Source: Cohnella zeiphila (GTDB lineage Bacteria; Bacillota; Bacilli; Paenibacillales; Paenibacillaceae). From it: a stretch of DNA of 64,000 bases. The position numbers and the translations under genes are program-made. Positions 43,174 to 53,600 of the stretch are shown in pieces. Every line of letters begins with the position of its first letter. Positions within the stretch are counted from its first letter, which is position 1. The stretch spans positions 62,001 to 126,000 of the forward strand of contig NZ_JACJVO010000020.1 in assembly GCF_014212055.1 (NCBI RefSeq). The letters are read 5' to 3'. The notes beneath the pieces were generated by a model that was given only the letters and a program-made list of their open reading frames with translations, was not told the DNA's origin and did not search any database.

Positions 43174-44928
43174 ATGCGATGGATTGCGGCTTCGCTGCAG
43201 CGGAAGCTGTCGCTGCTCATGCTGGCGTCGACCTTGCTTCCGCTTGCGCTGCTGGGCGTTTTTACGTACAAGGTCTCGACCGACGTGACGGAACAGAAGC
43301 TGCTGCAATCCGGCGTCGATACGCTTGGGCAGATGCAGGGGAAGCTTCGCTTCGTCATATCCGACATCGAGAGCCTGTCGATTACGCTGATCGGCCAGAG
43401 CGACATCCAGCTCTATTTGAGCACCACGGCGGTAAACGAGCAGGTGAAGACGCGCATCCTCAGCTTCATGAGCGACCTGACCAGCTCCAAGAACTATATC
43501 TCCAACATCGCGATCTACCCCAAGCAATTCAACCCGCCGTTGTCCACGACCAACGTCTACGAATCGACGCTCGATCGGCAAGTCGACCTTGCCAAGGTCA
43601 AAGAAAAAAGGTGGACCGGCTTGTACGACATGACCGACTTCGCCGGAACGCACCGCGTCCTGTCGCTCATCCGCCCGATGCGCAGCATCTATACGCTGGA
43701 ACCGATCGGCTGGCTGATCGTCAGCGTGGACGAGTCGGCGATCGCCGACATCTGGTCGGAAGTCGGCTTCGGGGAAGGCAAGGGGCGCGTGCTGCTCCTC
43801 GGCGGGGACGGCAGCGTTCTGTCGTCCACGGAGAGAGCCTGGCTCGCCCGCCCGGTCGAGGAGCTGTTCCCCGACATTCCCTGGAAAGCAGACGGAGCCT
43901 CGAATTACAGCCGATTCCGGTACGGGAAAGGCAGCGGCGCCATGAACGCGATCGTCTATCCGGAGCCTTCCACCGGCTGGACGCTGATGGGCCTGACGCC
44001 CGAAAGTCTGAACCGGTCGCAGAACCGATATATTTTGCAATTGTCGGCGGCGGCGGTCGTGATCTCGATCGTCATGAACGCGGGGCTGATCCTGTTCGTC
44101 ATCCAGCGCGTCACGAATCCGCTCAAGGTGCTGGCCCGCTTACTGAGCAAGATCAATCCCGACGAGCCGGTGCCGGTGTACCATCCGTCGTCGAGCGACG
44201 AGATCGGCCAACTGAGCAAAAGCTACAACAAGCTGGGCTCGCACATCAAGCAATTGAAAGAGCAGCTCATCCGCGACGAGACCCGGAAGAAGGAGGCGGA
44301 CATCCGGGCGCTGCAGGCGCAGATCAACCCCCATTTTCTGTACAACACGCTTTCTTCCGTTCATTGGATGGCGCTCATGTCCGAGGAAAAGCGTATCGCC
44401 GAGATGGTCGGGGCGCTCAGCGACTTCCTTCAGTTCAGCCTGAACAAAGGCAACGACTATTGCCCCGTCCGCCAGGAATTCGCGCACATCCGCAACTACG
44501 CCCAAATCCAGGCGCTCCGCTATCCGGGACAATTCGAAGTCGAATGCATCGTCGATCCGGAGCTGTCGGACAAATACATGCTGAAGCTGCTGCTGCAGCC
44601 CCTGCTGGAAAACGCGATGATCCACGGCATTCTCAAAAAGGGAGAACAAGGAACGATTGCCGTCTATTTGGAGCAAAGGGGCGGCGACATGCATTTTCTC
44701 GTCCTCGACGACGGCATCGGCATGACCGGGGAACGGCTGCGGCAGCTGCGGGACAGCTTGGCCGAACCCGAGCTTCCCGAACATGCCGCAGCCGGCTACG
44801 GCTTGCGCAACGTCAACGAGCGGCTGCGGCTCCATTACGGTCCACGGTCGTGCCTTCGCATCGACAGCAGGCCGGGGGCCGGCACCCGTATCTCCTTTTC
44901 CATTCCGATCTTGGAGGGACCCGCATGA
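43174..44928 (+). CDS. Sensor histidine kinase, YesM family
   Basis: 584 aa. Membrane segment ~11-33, an extracellular Cache-like region, a second membrane segment (~288-310), HAMP, then INPHFLYNTLSS with phospho-acceptor H387, N box QPLLENAMIHG and G box DDGIGM. ATG 43174 follows GGAAGGGGGGCGGG. ATGA overlap joins it to the response regulator. Its signal probably comes from uronate or xylan-type sugars handled by the flanking import genes. Confidence 0.93.
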   Translation: MRWIAASLQRKLSLLMLASTLLPLALLGVFTYKVSTDVTEQKLLQSGVDTLGQMQGKLRFVISDIESLSITLIGQSDIQLYLSTTAVNEQVKTRILSFMSDLTSSKNYISNIAIYPKQFNPPLSTTNVYESTLDRQVDLAKVKEKRWTGLYDMTDFAGTHRVLSLIRPMRSIYTLEPIGWLIVSVDESAIADIWSEVGFGEGKGRVLLLGGDGSVLSSTERAWLARPVEELFPDIPWKADGASNYSRFRYGKGSGAMNAIVYPEPSTGWTLMGLTPESLNRSQNRYILQLSAAAVVISIVMNAGLILFVIQRVTNPLKVLARLLSKINPDEPVPVYHPSSSDEIGQLSKSYNKLGSHIKQLKEQLIRDETRKKEADIRALQAQINPHFLYNTLSSVHWMALMSEEKRIAEMVGALSDFLQFSLNKGNDYCPVRQEFAHIRNYAQIQALRYPGQFEVECIVDPELSDKYMLKLLLQPLLENAMIHGILKKGEQGTIAVYLEQRGGDMHFLVLDDGIGMTGERLRQLRDSLAEPELPEHAAAGYGLRNVNERLRLHYGPRSCLRIDSRPGAGTRISFSIPILEGPA

Positions 44929-46484
44929 AGCTGATGATCGTGGACGACGAAGTCATCATTCGAACGGGTTTGGCTACCGTTATCGATTGGCGGGAGATGG
45001 GCATCTCCCTGCTGCCGCCCGCGGGTTCGGCGGAAGAAGCGCTGGCGCGTCTTCCCGAAGAGCGCCCCGACATTCTGCTGACCGACATCCGCATGACGGG
45101 CAAAACCGGGCTGGAACTGGCGGAGGAAGCGGCCCGCATGCTCCCCCGGCTCGAGGTGGTCATCCTTTCGGGATACGACGACTTTATCTATACGCAGCAG
45201 GCGATCCGGCAGAACGTGAGCGATTACTTGCTGAAGTCGAGCCGGCCGGAAGAGATTATCAAGACGATGCTGAAGGTGAAAAAAAAGGCCGAGGAGCGGC
45301 GCGTGACGCTGACTGGGGAAGAGAGGCGCAGGCGCGAGGAATCGATGCGGCGGTTTCGGAGGTGGGTCGAGGAAGGGATTCCGGACGCCGGGGAGCGCGT
45401 CGAGCTGCCCGGCGATAGGGCGCTTCCCTTCGGGGAGGAAGCCGGCCTTGGCGGAGCGTGGACCGTCGCCCTGATCGCCGCCGGCGGATGGGGAGCATCG
45501 GTCAAGGAAGCGTCGCTTTTGCTGTTTGCGGTCGACAATGCGCTGAAGGACACGCTGCCGTGCGTCAGCTTCGCGCAGGACGGCCGGATCGCGGCGGCTC
45601 TGCGCTCGGATGCCGGCAGCCCATGCGCCGAGGCGTACCGGGCGGCGTTCGCGAAAATCGAGCGGGTGCTCAAGTGCAAGCTGACGGTCGTCTTCGGCAC
45701 GGAGGCCAAGCATCCGCGCGAGCTCCATGCCTCTTATGCGGCGGCCGATGAAGCGTTCGGGTTTAAGCCGCTGATGAAGCCGGCCGTCTGGAGCTTCGAC
45801 GACGTTCGCCATCGCCAAGGCGGCCAATCGGTCTGCACGGCCGAGGAGGAGAAGGAGCTGTCGTCCCTGCTGCTCGAGAACGACCCGATGCGCCTGAAAG
45901 CATGGGCGCAGACGTATGCGAGAGCTCTTGCCGAAGATGCGGAGGCGACGCCGGCCACGTTCGAAGCCGCCCTGCAATCCGTCGTCATCGCCGCCCATCG
46001 CTGGCTCGACCGCGCGCTGGCCGCGACGGGCCGCGACTCCGCCCAGGAAGCGCGGCCCGCGATGCCGGCCGGCAAGCTGGGGACGGCGCCGGGCGAGCTG
46101 CTGTTCCAGCATTTGTACGGCATCATGGAGCTGTATCACGGGAAGCTCGCGGGCGGACAGGCGTCGCATGTGCGCAGAGCGCTCGCTTATATAGAAGAGA
46201 TGCTCGGAGAAGACGTTCGGCTTCGGCAGATCGCCAGCCGCGTGCACCTGCATCCGAGCCATCTGAGCGATTTGTTCAAGAAGGAGACGGGCATGCGGTT
46301 CGTCGATTACGTGACGAAGAAGAAGATGGAGCGCGCGGCCGACATCCTGCTGTCGTCCCCCGCGAAGATCAGCGAAGTGGCCGGCATGGTCGGCTTCGGG
46401 GACGTGAAGTATTTCGGCCAGATGTTCAAGAAATACGCGGGCAAGACGCCGAGCGAATACCGGGAGCGCGGCTTGGCTCCCTGA
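44925..46484 (+). CDS. Response regulator, YesN family
   Basis: 519 aa. Receiver with VDDE and phospho-acceptor D54 (LLTDIRMTG); the usual Pro after Met is Thr, and the conserved Lys is followed by Ser (LLKSS) instead of Pro. The C-terminus has an AraC double HTH (LRQIASRVHLHPSHLSDLFKKE ... VKYFGQMFKKYAGKTPSEYR). ATG 44925 overlaps the kinase stop and follows GGAGGG. The frame is open far upstream, but that part is the kinase gene read out of frame. No terminator is evident after it. Confidence 0.92.
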   Translation: MKLMIVDDEVIIRTGLATVIDWREMGISLLPPAGSAEEALARLPEERPDILLTDIRMTGKTGLELAEEAARMLPRLEVVILSGYDDFIYTQQAIRQNVSDYLLKSSRPEEIIKTMLKVKKKAEERRVTLTGEERRRREESMRRFRRWVEEGIPDAGERVELPGDRALPFGEEAGLGGAWTVALIAAGGWGASVKEASLLLFAVDNALKDTLPCVSFAQDGRIAAALRSDAGSPCAEAYRAAFAKIERVLKCKLTVVFGTEAKHPRELHASYAAADEAFGFKPLMKPAVWSFDDVRHRQGGQSVCTAEEEKELSSLLLENDPMRLKAWAQTYARALAEDAEATPATFEAALQSVVIAAHRWLDRALAATGRDSAQEARPAMPAGKLGTAPGELLFQHLYGIMELYHGKLAGGQASHVRRALAYIEEMLGEDVRLRQIASRVHLHPSHLSDLFKKETGMRFVDYVTKKKMERAADILLSSPAKISEVAGMVGFGDVKYFGQMFKKYAGKTPSEYRERGLAP

Positions 46485-46605
46485 ATACCTAGGACGAAAG
46501 TTTGCGACTAACGTCCCGATTTTGTCGAAATTGGTTCATTTTTCCCGCGTTTCGACCGTTATAAGTGGTGTATGGAATTTTTGCTTTAGGAGGATACGCC
46601 ACACG

Positions 46606-48834
46606 ATGAGAAACGACACGATTCAGGTCAGCCGGCGGAAGCGGCCATACGGCCGACCGGTTCTGTTCCGGCTGCTGGCCGCCTTGCTGCTCGCCGCACT
46701 GTTCTGGGGACAAGCGAGCGGTCTTGCGCACGCGGAGGATACGGTTACGGGCGTCGAACTGTCGCCGATCGACGACAAGACGGTATACGTCAACGACGAT
46801 TCGATCGCTTTGACTTTATGGGCCACGATCAGCGGCTCTTCGAGCAAGAAGGATGTCACTTCCGTCGCGACCTGGACATCGTCCAATTCGGCGGTCAGCG
46901 TAAGCGGCGGCGTCGTCACGGCCACGGCCAGCGCCGCCAACGCGGTCATTACGGGCAAGTACGGCGGCTACACGGCCACCGTAGCCTTAAACGCCGCCTA
47001 TCGATACAAGTCGGTCGAGATTCGTCAGAACGACGCGGCGGTCGACTCCAAAATGGACATCAAGCTGGGCGACACGATCGTATTCACGGCCGAAGGAATC
47101 CCGACGACGGGCACCGGGGTCAACGTAACCGACGACGCCGCGTGGACCACGTCGAATTCGAGCGTGGCGACCGTGGACGGCGGGGAAGTTACGCTGGTCG
47201 CGTCCGGCACGGCGACGATTACGGTGTCCTACCTCGGACGGACCGATTCCGTCGCGCTGACGGTCGCCTCTCCTTATAAGAGCCTGAGCATCGATCAGAC
47301 CGGTCCGATCGAGAAGAACGTCGACGACGACGCGATCAAGCTGACCGCGACCGCCCAGTTGAAGACGGGCGGCACGGAGGACGTTACGAACAAAGTAACG
47401 TGGTCCAGCTCCAACTCGGGAGTTGCGACAGTGGACGAGGAAGGCTCCGTCTCCTTCGTCGGCGTCGGGACGGCGGACATTACCGCGACGTACTTGGGCG
47501 TGTCCGGCAAAGTCACGGTCGTCGTCCGGACGCCGAGCGAGGCGCTGCGCCTGTCGCAGGAGAAGACGCTGAAGCTGTCGCTTCAGGACGACAAGTTTGC
47601 GGTTAAGGCCAATGCCGTCAAGGATGCGTCCAGCTCGGAAGACGTTAGCTTGAAGGCGCAATGGACGTCGTCGGATCTGGTCGTCGCCACCGTCGGCATC
47701 GAGAACGGAACCGTCTACGTGACGCCCAAGAGCGCCGGCACGACGACGATCAAGGCGGAGTACAAAGGCCTGTCGCGTTCATTTACCCTCATCGTCTACC
47801 CTACGGTTACGTCGCTCAAGATCGACAAGGATAGCCTGGACGCGTTCGTGGACGAGACCGGCGCTTTTCCGTCGGTAACCGGCGAAGCGCTGTCCGGCGA
47901 CACGGTCGATCTTACCGACAGCGTCACCTGGACGTCGAGCGACGATTCGATCGTCTCGATCGAGGACGGGCAGTGGAAAGCGGTCAAGACCGGCGCCGCG
48001 ACGCTGAAGGCGACGCTGAAGAGCGGAGACGATACGCTTACCGCATCTTTCGATCTTCAAGTGAACAAGAAGGTTCATATGCTGTTGGCCGATACCGACA
48101 GCGTAAGCATCATTACCGGCCAGGAAGTCGCCTATCCGACGATCCATGTCGTTTATGAAGACGGGGACGAAGAGGACCTGACCGACAAGATCGAATGGAC
48201 GTCCGGATCGGCCAACGTGCTGGTGAAGGATTCGACCCATACGTGGAAAGGGCTGGTCGCTTCCAAAGCGACGCTCACCGGCACTTACCTGAACGCGACC
48301 GTCAAAGTCAATGCGGTCGTGGAGGACGAATACATCGTCTATACGATCGATCCGGCTTCGATCGATCTGACGATCAAGAAGACCAAGTCGATCAAGGTGA
48401 CCGGGAAAACCAAAGCCGGCAAGAAAGTGTCGCTCGGCTCGCGCATCGAATGGACGTCCTCGGACGAATCGGTCCTCACCGTGAACGGCGCCAGCGTCAA
48501 GTCGCTGGCGGAAGGCAGCGGCAAGCTGACCGCTACGTTCCAGGGCAAGACGCTGACCGTTCCGTTCACCGTCAAAGCGAAGCTGACGAAGCTTTCGGCG
48601 TCGAATCCGTCGCTGGAACTCGCTCCCGGAGCTTCCGCTGCGGTGAAGATTACGGCGCTGTACGAGAACGGCAAGACGGTGGACGTGACGAGCGCCGCGC
48701 TTTGGACCGCGACCAGCACCAAGGTGGCGACGGTCAGCGGCGGCGTCATCAAAGCCGTCGCCAAAGGCAGCACGACGCTCAAAGCGACATTTGACGGCAA
48801 AACGGTCACCGTTCGCGTGAAAGTAACCAAGTAG
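46606..48834 (+). CDS. Secreted protein with eight bacterial Ig-like (Big_2) repeats
   Basis: 742 aa. The signal peptide has a twin-Arg-like start (SRRKRP) and cleavage after AHA (~residue 45). Eight ~85-residue Ig-like repeats follow, each with a W-T-S-S-N/D core and a G-x-A-T-I/L-x-A/V-T-Y/F closing strand, ending ...TVRVKVTK. No LPxTG, SLH or membrane anchor is seen, so it is released or held non-covalently. AGGAGG is 12 bases before ATG 46606, rather long. An inverted repeat GTCGAAA/TTTCGAC (46524-46556) lies in the promoter region. A terminator follows. Confidence 0.88.
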   Translation: MRNDTIQVSRRKRPYGRPVLFRLLAALLLAALFWGQASGLAHAEDTVTGVELSPIDDKTVYVNDDSIALTLWATISGSSSKKDVTSVATWTSSNSAVSVSGGVVTATASAANAVITGKYGGYTATVALNAAYRYKSVEIRQNDAAVDSKMDIKLGDTIVFTAEGIPTTGTGVNVTDDAAWTTSNSSVATVDGGEVTLVASGTATITVSYLGRTDSVALTVASPYKSLSIDQTGPIEKNVDDDAIKLTATAQLKTGGTEDVTNKVTWSSSNSGVATVDEEGSVSFVGVGTADITATYLGVSGKVTVVVRTPSEALRLSQEKTLKLSLQDDKFAVKANAVKDASSSEDVSLKAQWTSSDLVVATVGIENGTVYVTPKSAGTTTIKAEYKGLSRSFTLIVYPTVTSLKIDKDSLDAFVDETGAFPSVTGEALSGDTVDLTDSVTWTSSDDSIVSIEDGQWKAVKTGAATLKATLKSGDDTLTASFDLQVNKKVHMLLADTDSVSIITGQEVAYPTIHVVYEDGDEEDLTDKIEWTSGSANVLVKDSTHTWKGLVASKATLTGTYLNATVKVNAVVEDEYIVYTIDPASIDLTIKKTKSIKVTGKTKAGKKVSLGSRIEWTSSDESVLTVNGASVKSLAEGSGKLTATFQGKTLTVPFTVKAKLTKLSASNPSLELAPGASAAVKITALYENGKTVDVTSAALWTATSTKVATVSGGVIKAVAKGSTTLKATFDGKTVTVRVKVTK

Positions 48835-48852
48835 ATCAGCCAGCCGTATACG

Positions 48853-48897
48853 AAAAACAACGAAGCCGGGACGCTTCCCGGCTCCGTTGTTTTTTTG
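48853..48897 (+). terminator. Rho-independent terminator, strong and bidirectional in form
   Basis: AACAACGAAGCCGGGA pairs with TCCCGGCTCCGTTGTT (one mismatch) around a short loop, with A-tract before and T-tract after. Confidence 0.88.
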
Positions 48898-48952
48898 TTT
48901 GGTTGGGAAATTCTATGATGGACTGGCTTTTTTGGGATTCATGTCGGGAGCT

Positions 48953-49003
48953 CCCCCAAAAGTAATCGGAATCGGCTTCGGAGCGCCACGTCACTTTTGG
49001 GGG
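48953..49003. terminator. Inverted repeat between convergent genes
   Basis: CCCCCAAAAGT (48953-48963) and ACTTTTGGGGG (48993-49003) are perfect 11-bp arms with a 29-bp loop, just past the stop of the minus-strand hydrolase gene. It could end that transcript, though a clear T-tract is present only in the + direction (ATTCTTTT). Confidence 0.55.
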
Positions 49004-49009
49004 ATTCTT

Positions 49010-50326
49010 TTATGAATGGATGAATGCGGTATACAGTCTGCTGCGATAAACGACTTGATACTGAAGGCCTTCGGTCACGGCGGCGAGCGGCACGTACGTT
49101 TTCTCCGCCGATCCGACCTTCTGCAAGTAAGCGGGAGTCGCCAACGCCTTTGGCGTGCCGTTTACTTTCATCGTTTTGGCGCCGATCGCGATCGAGACCT
49201 CGTTTGCGCCCTTGCGGAACGTCGCCGTTCTCGTCTTGTTGTCCCACGTCAGCGTTGCGCGCGTTGCGGCGGCGATATCGCTGAGCGCAAGGAATGTCGT
49301 GCCGCTGCGAAGGACGGGCTTGTTCGCCGTCTTCAGCGGGCTTCCTTCTATATAAAGGGCGGGCGCCGCGGGAGCGGAACCGGTACCCTTCGAAGCGTAA
49401 GGGATCTGCGTATACCCGCCCCACAGCGAATCGGCGAAAGCTTCGGCGATCGCGGAGTAGCCCGCCTGGTTCGGGTGAACGTCCTTCGCGTCGAAGATAT
49501 GGGTGTACGACAGCTCCTTGCCCGCGAACAGCTGCCGGACCGCCACGATGCCGACGTCGATATGCTCCTCGACCAGCTTCTCGGCCATTTTGTCCAGCCG
49601 GTCGGCCAAATCGTCGGTAACCTGGAGAAGGCGTTTGTACAGATCGGCGTTGTACTGCTCGGGTATCGGAAGATATTGGTCGGTCATCAGAATCTCGGCC
49701 TGCGGCGCCAGATCGTGAATGAGACGAACGGCTTGTTCCGCCTGATCTGCATAATTATTCAATTTGCCGTCCATATCCCGGTCCAGCGACGCGAGCGCGT
49801 CCGCCGTGCCGAGCGTCGACAGCTCCCGTATGTAATCGAGAAAATCGTTGCCGCCGATCGTCAGCGCGACCAGGTTCGCTTGGGCCAGCGCATCTCCGAG
49901 CTCGGCGGCGCGGGCGGCGGTCGTCTCCGCTTCGGCCCGAACGCGGGGATCGAAGCTAGAGAAATCCTGGATTTGCGCGGCGGTCATCGGCTTTTTGTCC
50001 TTGGTGCCCTGCAGGAAACGGTCCAATCCGTCGGTCGTCAGCCCCATGATCGCGAAGTTGGATTCCTCCGCCCTGCCGTGAAGAAGCGCCTGGTCGAGCA
50101 GCCGGTCCGCGTAGCCGTACAGATCGGACGGTTTGGTCGCTCCCGGCTCGTAGCCGACGCTGACGGAATCGCCCAGCACGACGATTCGATAAGGTTCGCC
50201 GGCAGCGGAAGGCGCGGCGGCGGTTTCCGCCGAGACCGGCCCGGCCCAGACGGAGCCGGCTCCGGTCCAGAGCAGAGCTCCCGCCACGGCGATCGTCCGG
50301 ACGCGGCGCATTGCATGGCTCAGCAT
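49010..50326 (-). CDS. Secreted SGNH/GDSL hydrolase with C-terminal copper-amine-oxidase-like (stalk) domain
   Basis: 438 aa. A signal peptide (cleavage near VSA, residue ~33) leads a GDSL/SGNH esterase domain: nucleophile in LGDSVSVGYE (S54), GGND block (N160) and the catalytic DVHPNQAGY (D282, H284). The last ~115 residues (LYIEGSPLKTANKPVLRSGTTFLAL...TYVPLAAVTEGL) match the Cu_amine_oxidN1 domain often fused to secreted Paenibacillus enzymes. Likely a cell-surface esterase or deacylase; substrate unknown. ATG at 50326 has GGGGGA about ten bases upstream. Confidence 0.88.
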   Translation of the reverse strand: MLSHAMRRVRTIAVAGALLWTGAGSVWAGPVSAETAAAPSAAGEPYRIVVLGDSVSVGYEPGATKPSDLYGYADRLLDQALLHGRAEESNFAIMGLTTDGLDRFLQGTKDKKPMTAAQIQDFSSFDPRVRAEAETTAARAAELGDALAQANLVALTIGGNDFLDYIRELSTLGTADALASLDRDMDGKLNNYADQAEQAVRLIHDLAPQAEILMTDQYLPIPEQYNADLYKRLLQVTDDLADRLDKMAEKLVEEHIDVGIVAVRQLFAGKELSYTHIFDAKDVHPNQAGYSAIAEAFADSLWGGYTQIPYASKGTGSAPAAPALYIEGSPLKTANKPVLRSGTTFLALSDIAAATRATLTWDNKTRTATFRKGANEVSIAIGAKTMKVNGTPKALATPAYLQKVGSAEKTYVPLAAVTEGLQYQVVYRSRLYTAFIHS

Positions 50327-50652
50327 TTGTCGTTTTCCCCCGTTCTCCCGCGCGGCCGAAGCGAAACAAACGTTATCGGCGTCATAAAAATATTAAATTG
50401 CCATTCGTCGCGCGGTGATGTTAAAATAATATAACTACAAAAGTGAATAAATATGAAGCATTCCTATTGTATCAGACAATGCGCGCCATTCCCATCTCTC
50501 CTTGACTCCCCATTGGTTTGCGATTCAGGAAGATAACCCTGCGATTCTTTTCTGAATGGTTTCCCTTGGACGGCACGTAGGACGGTACGGCCGTTTCGTT
50601 CGGTTTCAAGGATTTTCCCTTCAAACTCTCCTTACAGAAAGGTTGCGTTTAT
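50327..50652. other. Divergent promoter region of the SGNH hydrolase and gltB
   Basis: A/T-rich island at 50390-50480. TGTTA-N8-TAACT at 50419-50436 is close to a GlnR/TnrA site but has one extra spacer base and one end mismatch. No other motif is convincing; I see no T-box or riboswitch-like fold. Confidence 0.35.
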
Positions 50653-53600
50653 ATGAATCAGCTCTTTAACGGATTGCCCCCGAAGCAGGGCCTGTACGAT
50701 CCGCAATTCGAGCGGGACGCTTGCGGCATGGGCTTCGTCGCCCATATCAAAGGCCGAAAGTCCCACGAGATTGTCGAACAGGCGCTTTCGCTCCTGATCA
50801 ACATGGAGCATCGCGGCGGCCAGGGAAGCGAGCCGAACTCCGGGGACGGCGCGGGCATTCTGCTGCAGATTCCGCACGAATTTTTCCAGGCGGAGACGGC
50901 CAAGCTCGGCTTCAGCCTTCCTGAAGAAGGACAATATGCCGTCGGCATGACGTTCCTGACGCAGAACGACGCCCAGCGGGCCAAGCATGAAGAGATTTTC
51001 GCGGGCATCGTGGAAGAGGAAGGCTTGTCGCTCCTCGGCTGGCGGACCGTTCCGACGCGGGACGACATGCTCGGCATTTCGGCGAAGCGCGTCAAGCCGT
51101 TCGTCCGTCAGGCGTTCATCTCGCGTTCCACGGGACTGCGGGACGACATGGCGTACGAGCGCAAGCTGTACGTGATCCGCAAGCGCGCCGAGAAGGCGAT
51201 CCGCTATTCCGGCATCGAAGGCGGCGAGACGTTCTATTTCACCAGCCTGTCGAGCAAGAAGATCATTTATAAAGGAATGCTGACGACGGAGCAGGTCGGC
51301 GAGTTCTACGGGGAGCTGCACGATCCTCGGCTTACGACGGGCATCGCGCTCGTTCACTCGCGCTTCTCGACGAACACGTTCCCGAGCTGGGAGCGCGCGC
51401 ATCCGTTCCATTACATGATTCACAACGGCGAGATCAACACGCTCCGCGGCAACGAGAACTGGATGCACGCGCGCCAGACTCTGTTCGCTTCCGAGCTGTT
51501 CGGAGACGATCTCGAGAAGGTCAAGCCGGTCATCAACCATGACGGCTCCGACACCGGCAAGTTCGACAACACGTTCGAATTCATGTACCTGTCCGGCCGT
51601 TCCCTCGCTCACTGCGCCATGATGATGGTACCGGAGCCGTGGCAGAACGACGAGTATATGGACGACGACAAGAAAGCTTTCTACGAATACCACAGCACGC
51701 TGATGGAGCCGTGGGACGGCCCCGCCGCCATGGGCTTCACCGACGGCGTTCAGATCGGCGCCATTCTCGACCGCAACGGCTTGCGCCCGGCGCGCTACTA
51801 CGTCACGAAGGACGACTTGATCATCATGGCGTCCGAAGCCGGGGTCATCGAGCTGCCGCCTGAGGACATCGTGCTCAAGGACCGGCTGCGTCCGGGCCGC
51901 ATGCTGCTCGTCGACACGAAGGAAGGCCGGATCATCTCCGACGAAGAGGTGAAGAAGGCGATCGTCACCGAGCATCCGTACCGCGAATGGCTGAACGACC
52001 ATCTGGTCGATCTGTCCGACCTGCCGGAAGCGACCGATCTGCCGGAGCCGGACCATGCGACGGTGCAGCAGCGCCAGCAGGCGTTCGGCTACACGTTCGA
52101 AGACATTCGCAAGATTATCGAGCCGATGGCGTCCAGCGGCGTCGAGCCGCTCGCTTCGATGGGCTACGACTCTCCGCTCGCGGTATTGTCCGAACGGCCG
52201 CAGCGGCTGTTCAACTATTTCAAGCAGCTGTTCGCGCAGGTGACCAACCCGCCGATCGACGCGATCCGCGAGGAGATCGTCACCTCCACGTACACGACGA
52301 TCGGTCCGGAGCGCAACCTGCTCAATCCGGAACCGGAGAGCTGCCGGCACATCCGGCTCGCGTCGCCGATCGTGTCCAACGAGGACTTCGCGAAGCTGCG
52401 TCACGTTCACCGTCCCGGCTTCAAGTCGATCACGCTGCCGATCTTCTTCGATCCGCAGTCGGGCGAGGAAGGGCTGCGCGAGGCGCTCGAGACGTTGTGT
52501 TCGGCGGCCGACCGCGTCATCAAGCACGGCCATAACATTCTGATTCTGTCCGACCGCGGCATCGACGCGGACAACGCGGCGATTCCGTCGCTGCTGGCCG
52601 TCTCGGCGCTGCATCACCACCTGATCCGCCAAGGCACACGGACCAAGGTGAGCATTCTGCTCGAGTCCGGCGAGCCGCGCGAGGTGCATCACTTTGCTCT
52701 GCTGATCGGCTACGGCGTCAGCGCGGTCAATCCGTACCTGGCGTTCGAGACGCTGGACGACCTGATTCGCCAGGGCATGCTGAAGAGCGTCTCGCACGAG
52801 AAGGCGGTCAAGCATTATCTGAAGGCCGCGAACAAGGGCGTCGTCAAGGTGCTGTCCAAGATGGGCATCTCGACGATCCAGTCGTACCGCGGCGCGCAGA
52901 TTTTCGAAGCGATCGGCTTGAAGACCGAAGTTATCGACAAGTATTTCACGTGGACGCCTTCGCGCATCGGCGGCGTCGGCCTGGACGTCATTGCGGAAGA
53001 GACGCTGAAGTCGCACAACCGCGCGTTCGAGAAGCAGGAAGGCGCGGTGCGCGAGCTGGACTCCGGCGGCGAATACCAATGGCGCAAGGACGGGGAGGAC
53101 CATCTGTTCAACCCGAAGACGATCCACACGCTGCAGATGGCGACCCGTTCGAACGATTACGGCCTGTACAAGAAGTTCTCGGCGCTCGTTCAAGGCGAGT
53201 ACGAGGAGATTCGCACGCTGCGTTCGCTGCTCGACTTCAAGTTCGATCAGCCTCCGGTGCCGATCGAAGAGGTCGAGCCGGTCGAAGCGATCTTCAAGCG
53301 GTTCAAGACGGGCGCGATGTCGTTCGGCTCGATCAGCAAGGAAGCGCACGAATCGCTGGCGATCGCGATGAACCGCATCGGCGGCAAGTCCAACTCCGGC
53401 GAAGGCGGGGAAGACCCGGCACGGTTCACGCCGGATGCGAACGGCGATCTGCGCCGCAGCGCGATCAAGCAGGTGGCGTCGGGACGCTTCGGCGTCACGA
53501 GCTATTACCTGGCCAATGCGGAAGAGATTCAGATCAAGATGGCGCAAGGCGCGAAGCCGGGCGAAGGCGGACAGCTGATGGGCCGCAAGGTGTACCCGTG

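Noticed and set aside
43179..44924. Long in-frame extension upstream of the YesN regulator at 44925
   Set aside because: It is the kinase gene read out of frame; the regulator starts at the ATGA overlap with a good ribosome binding site.
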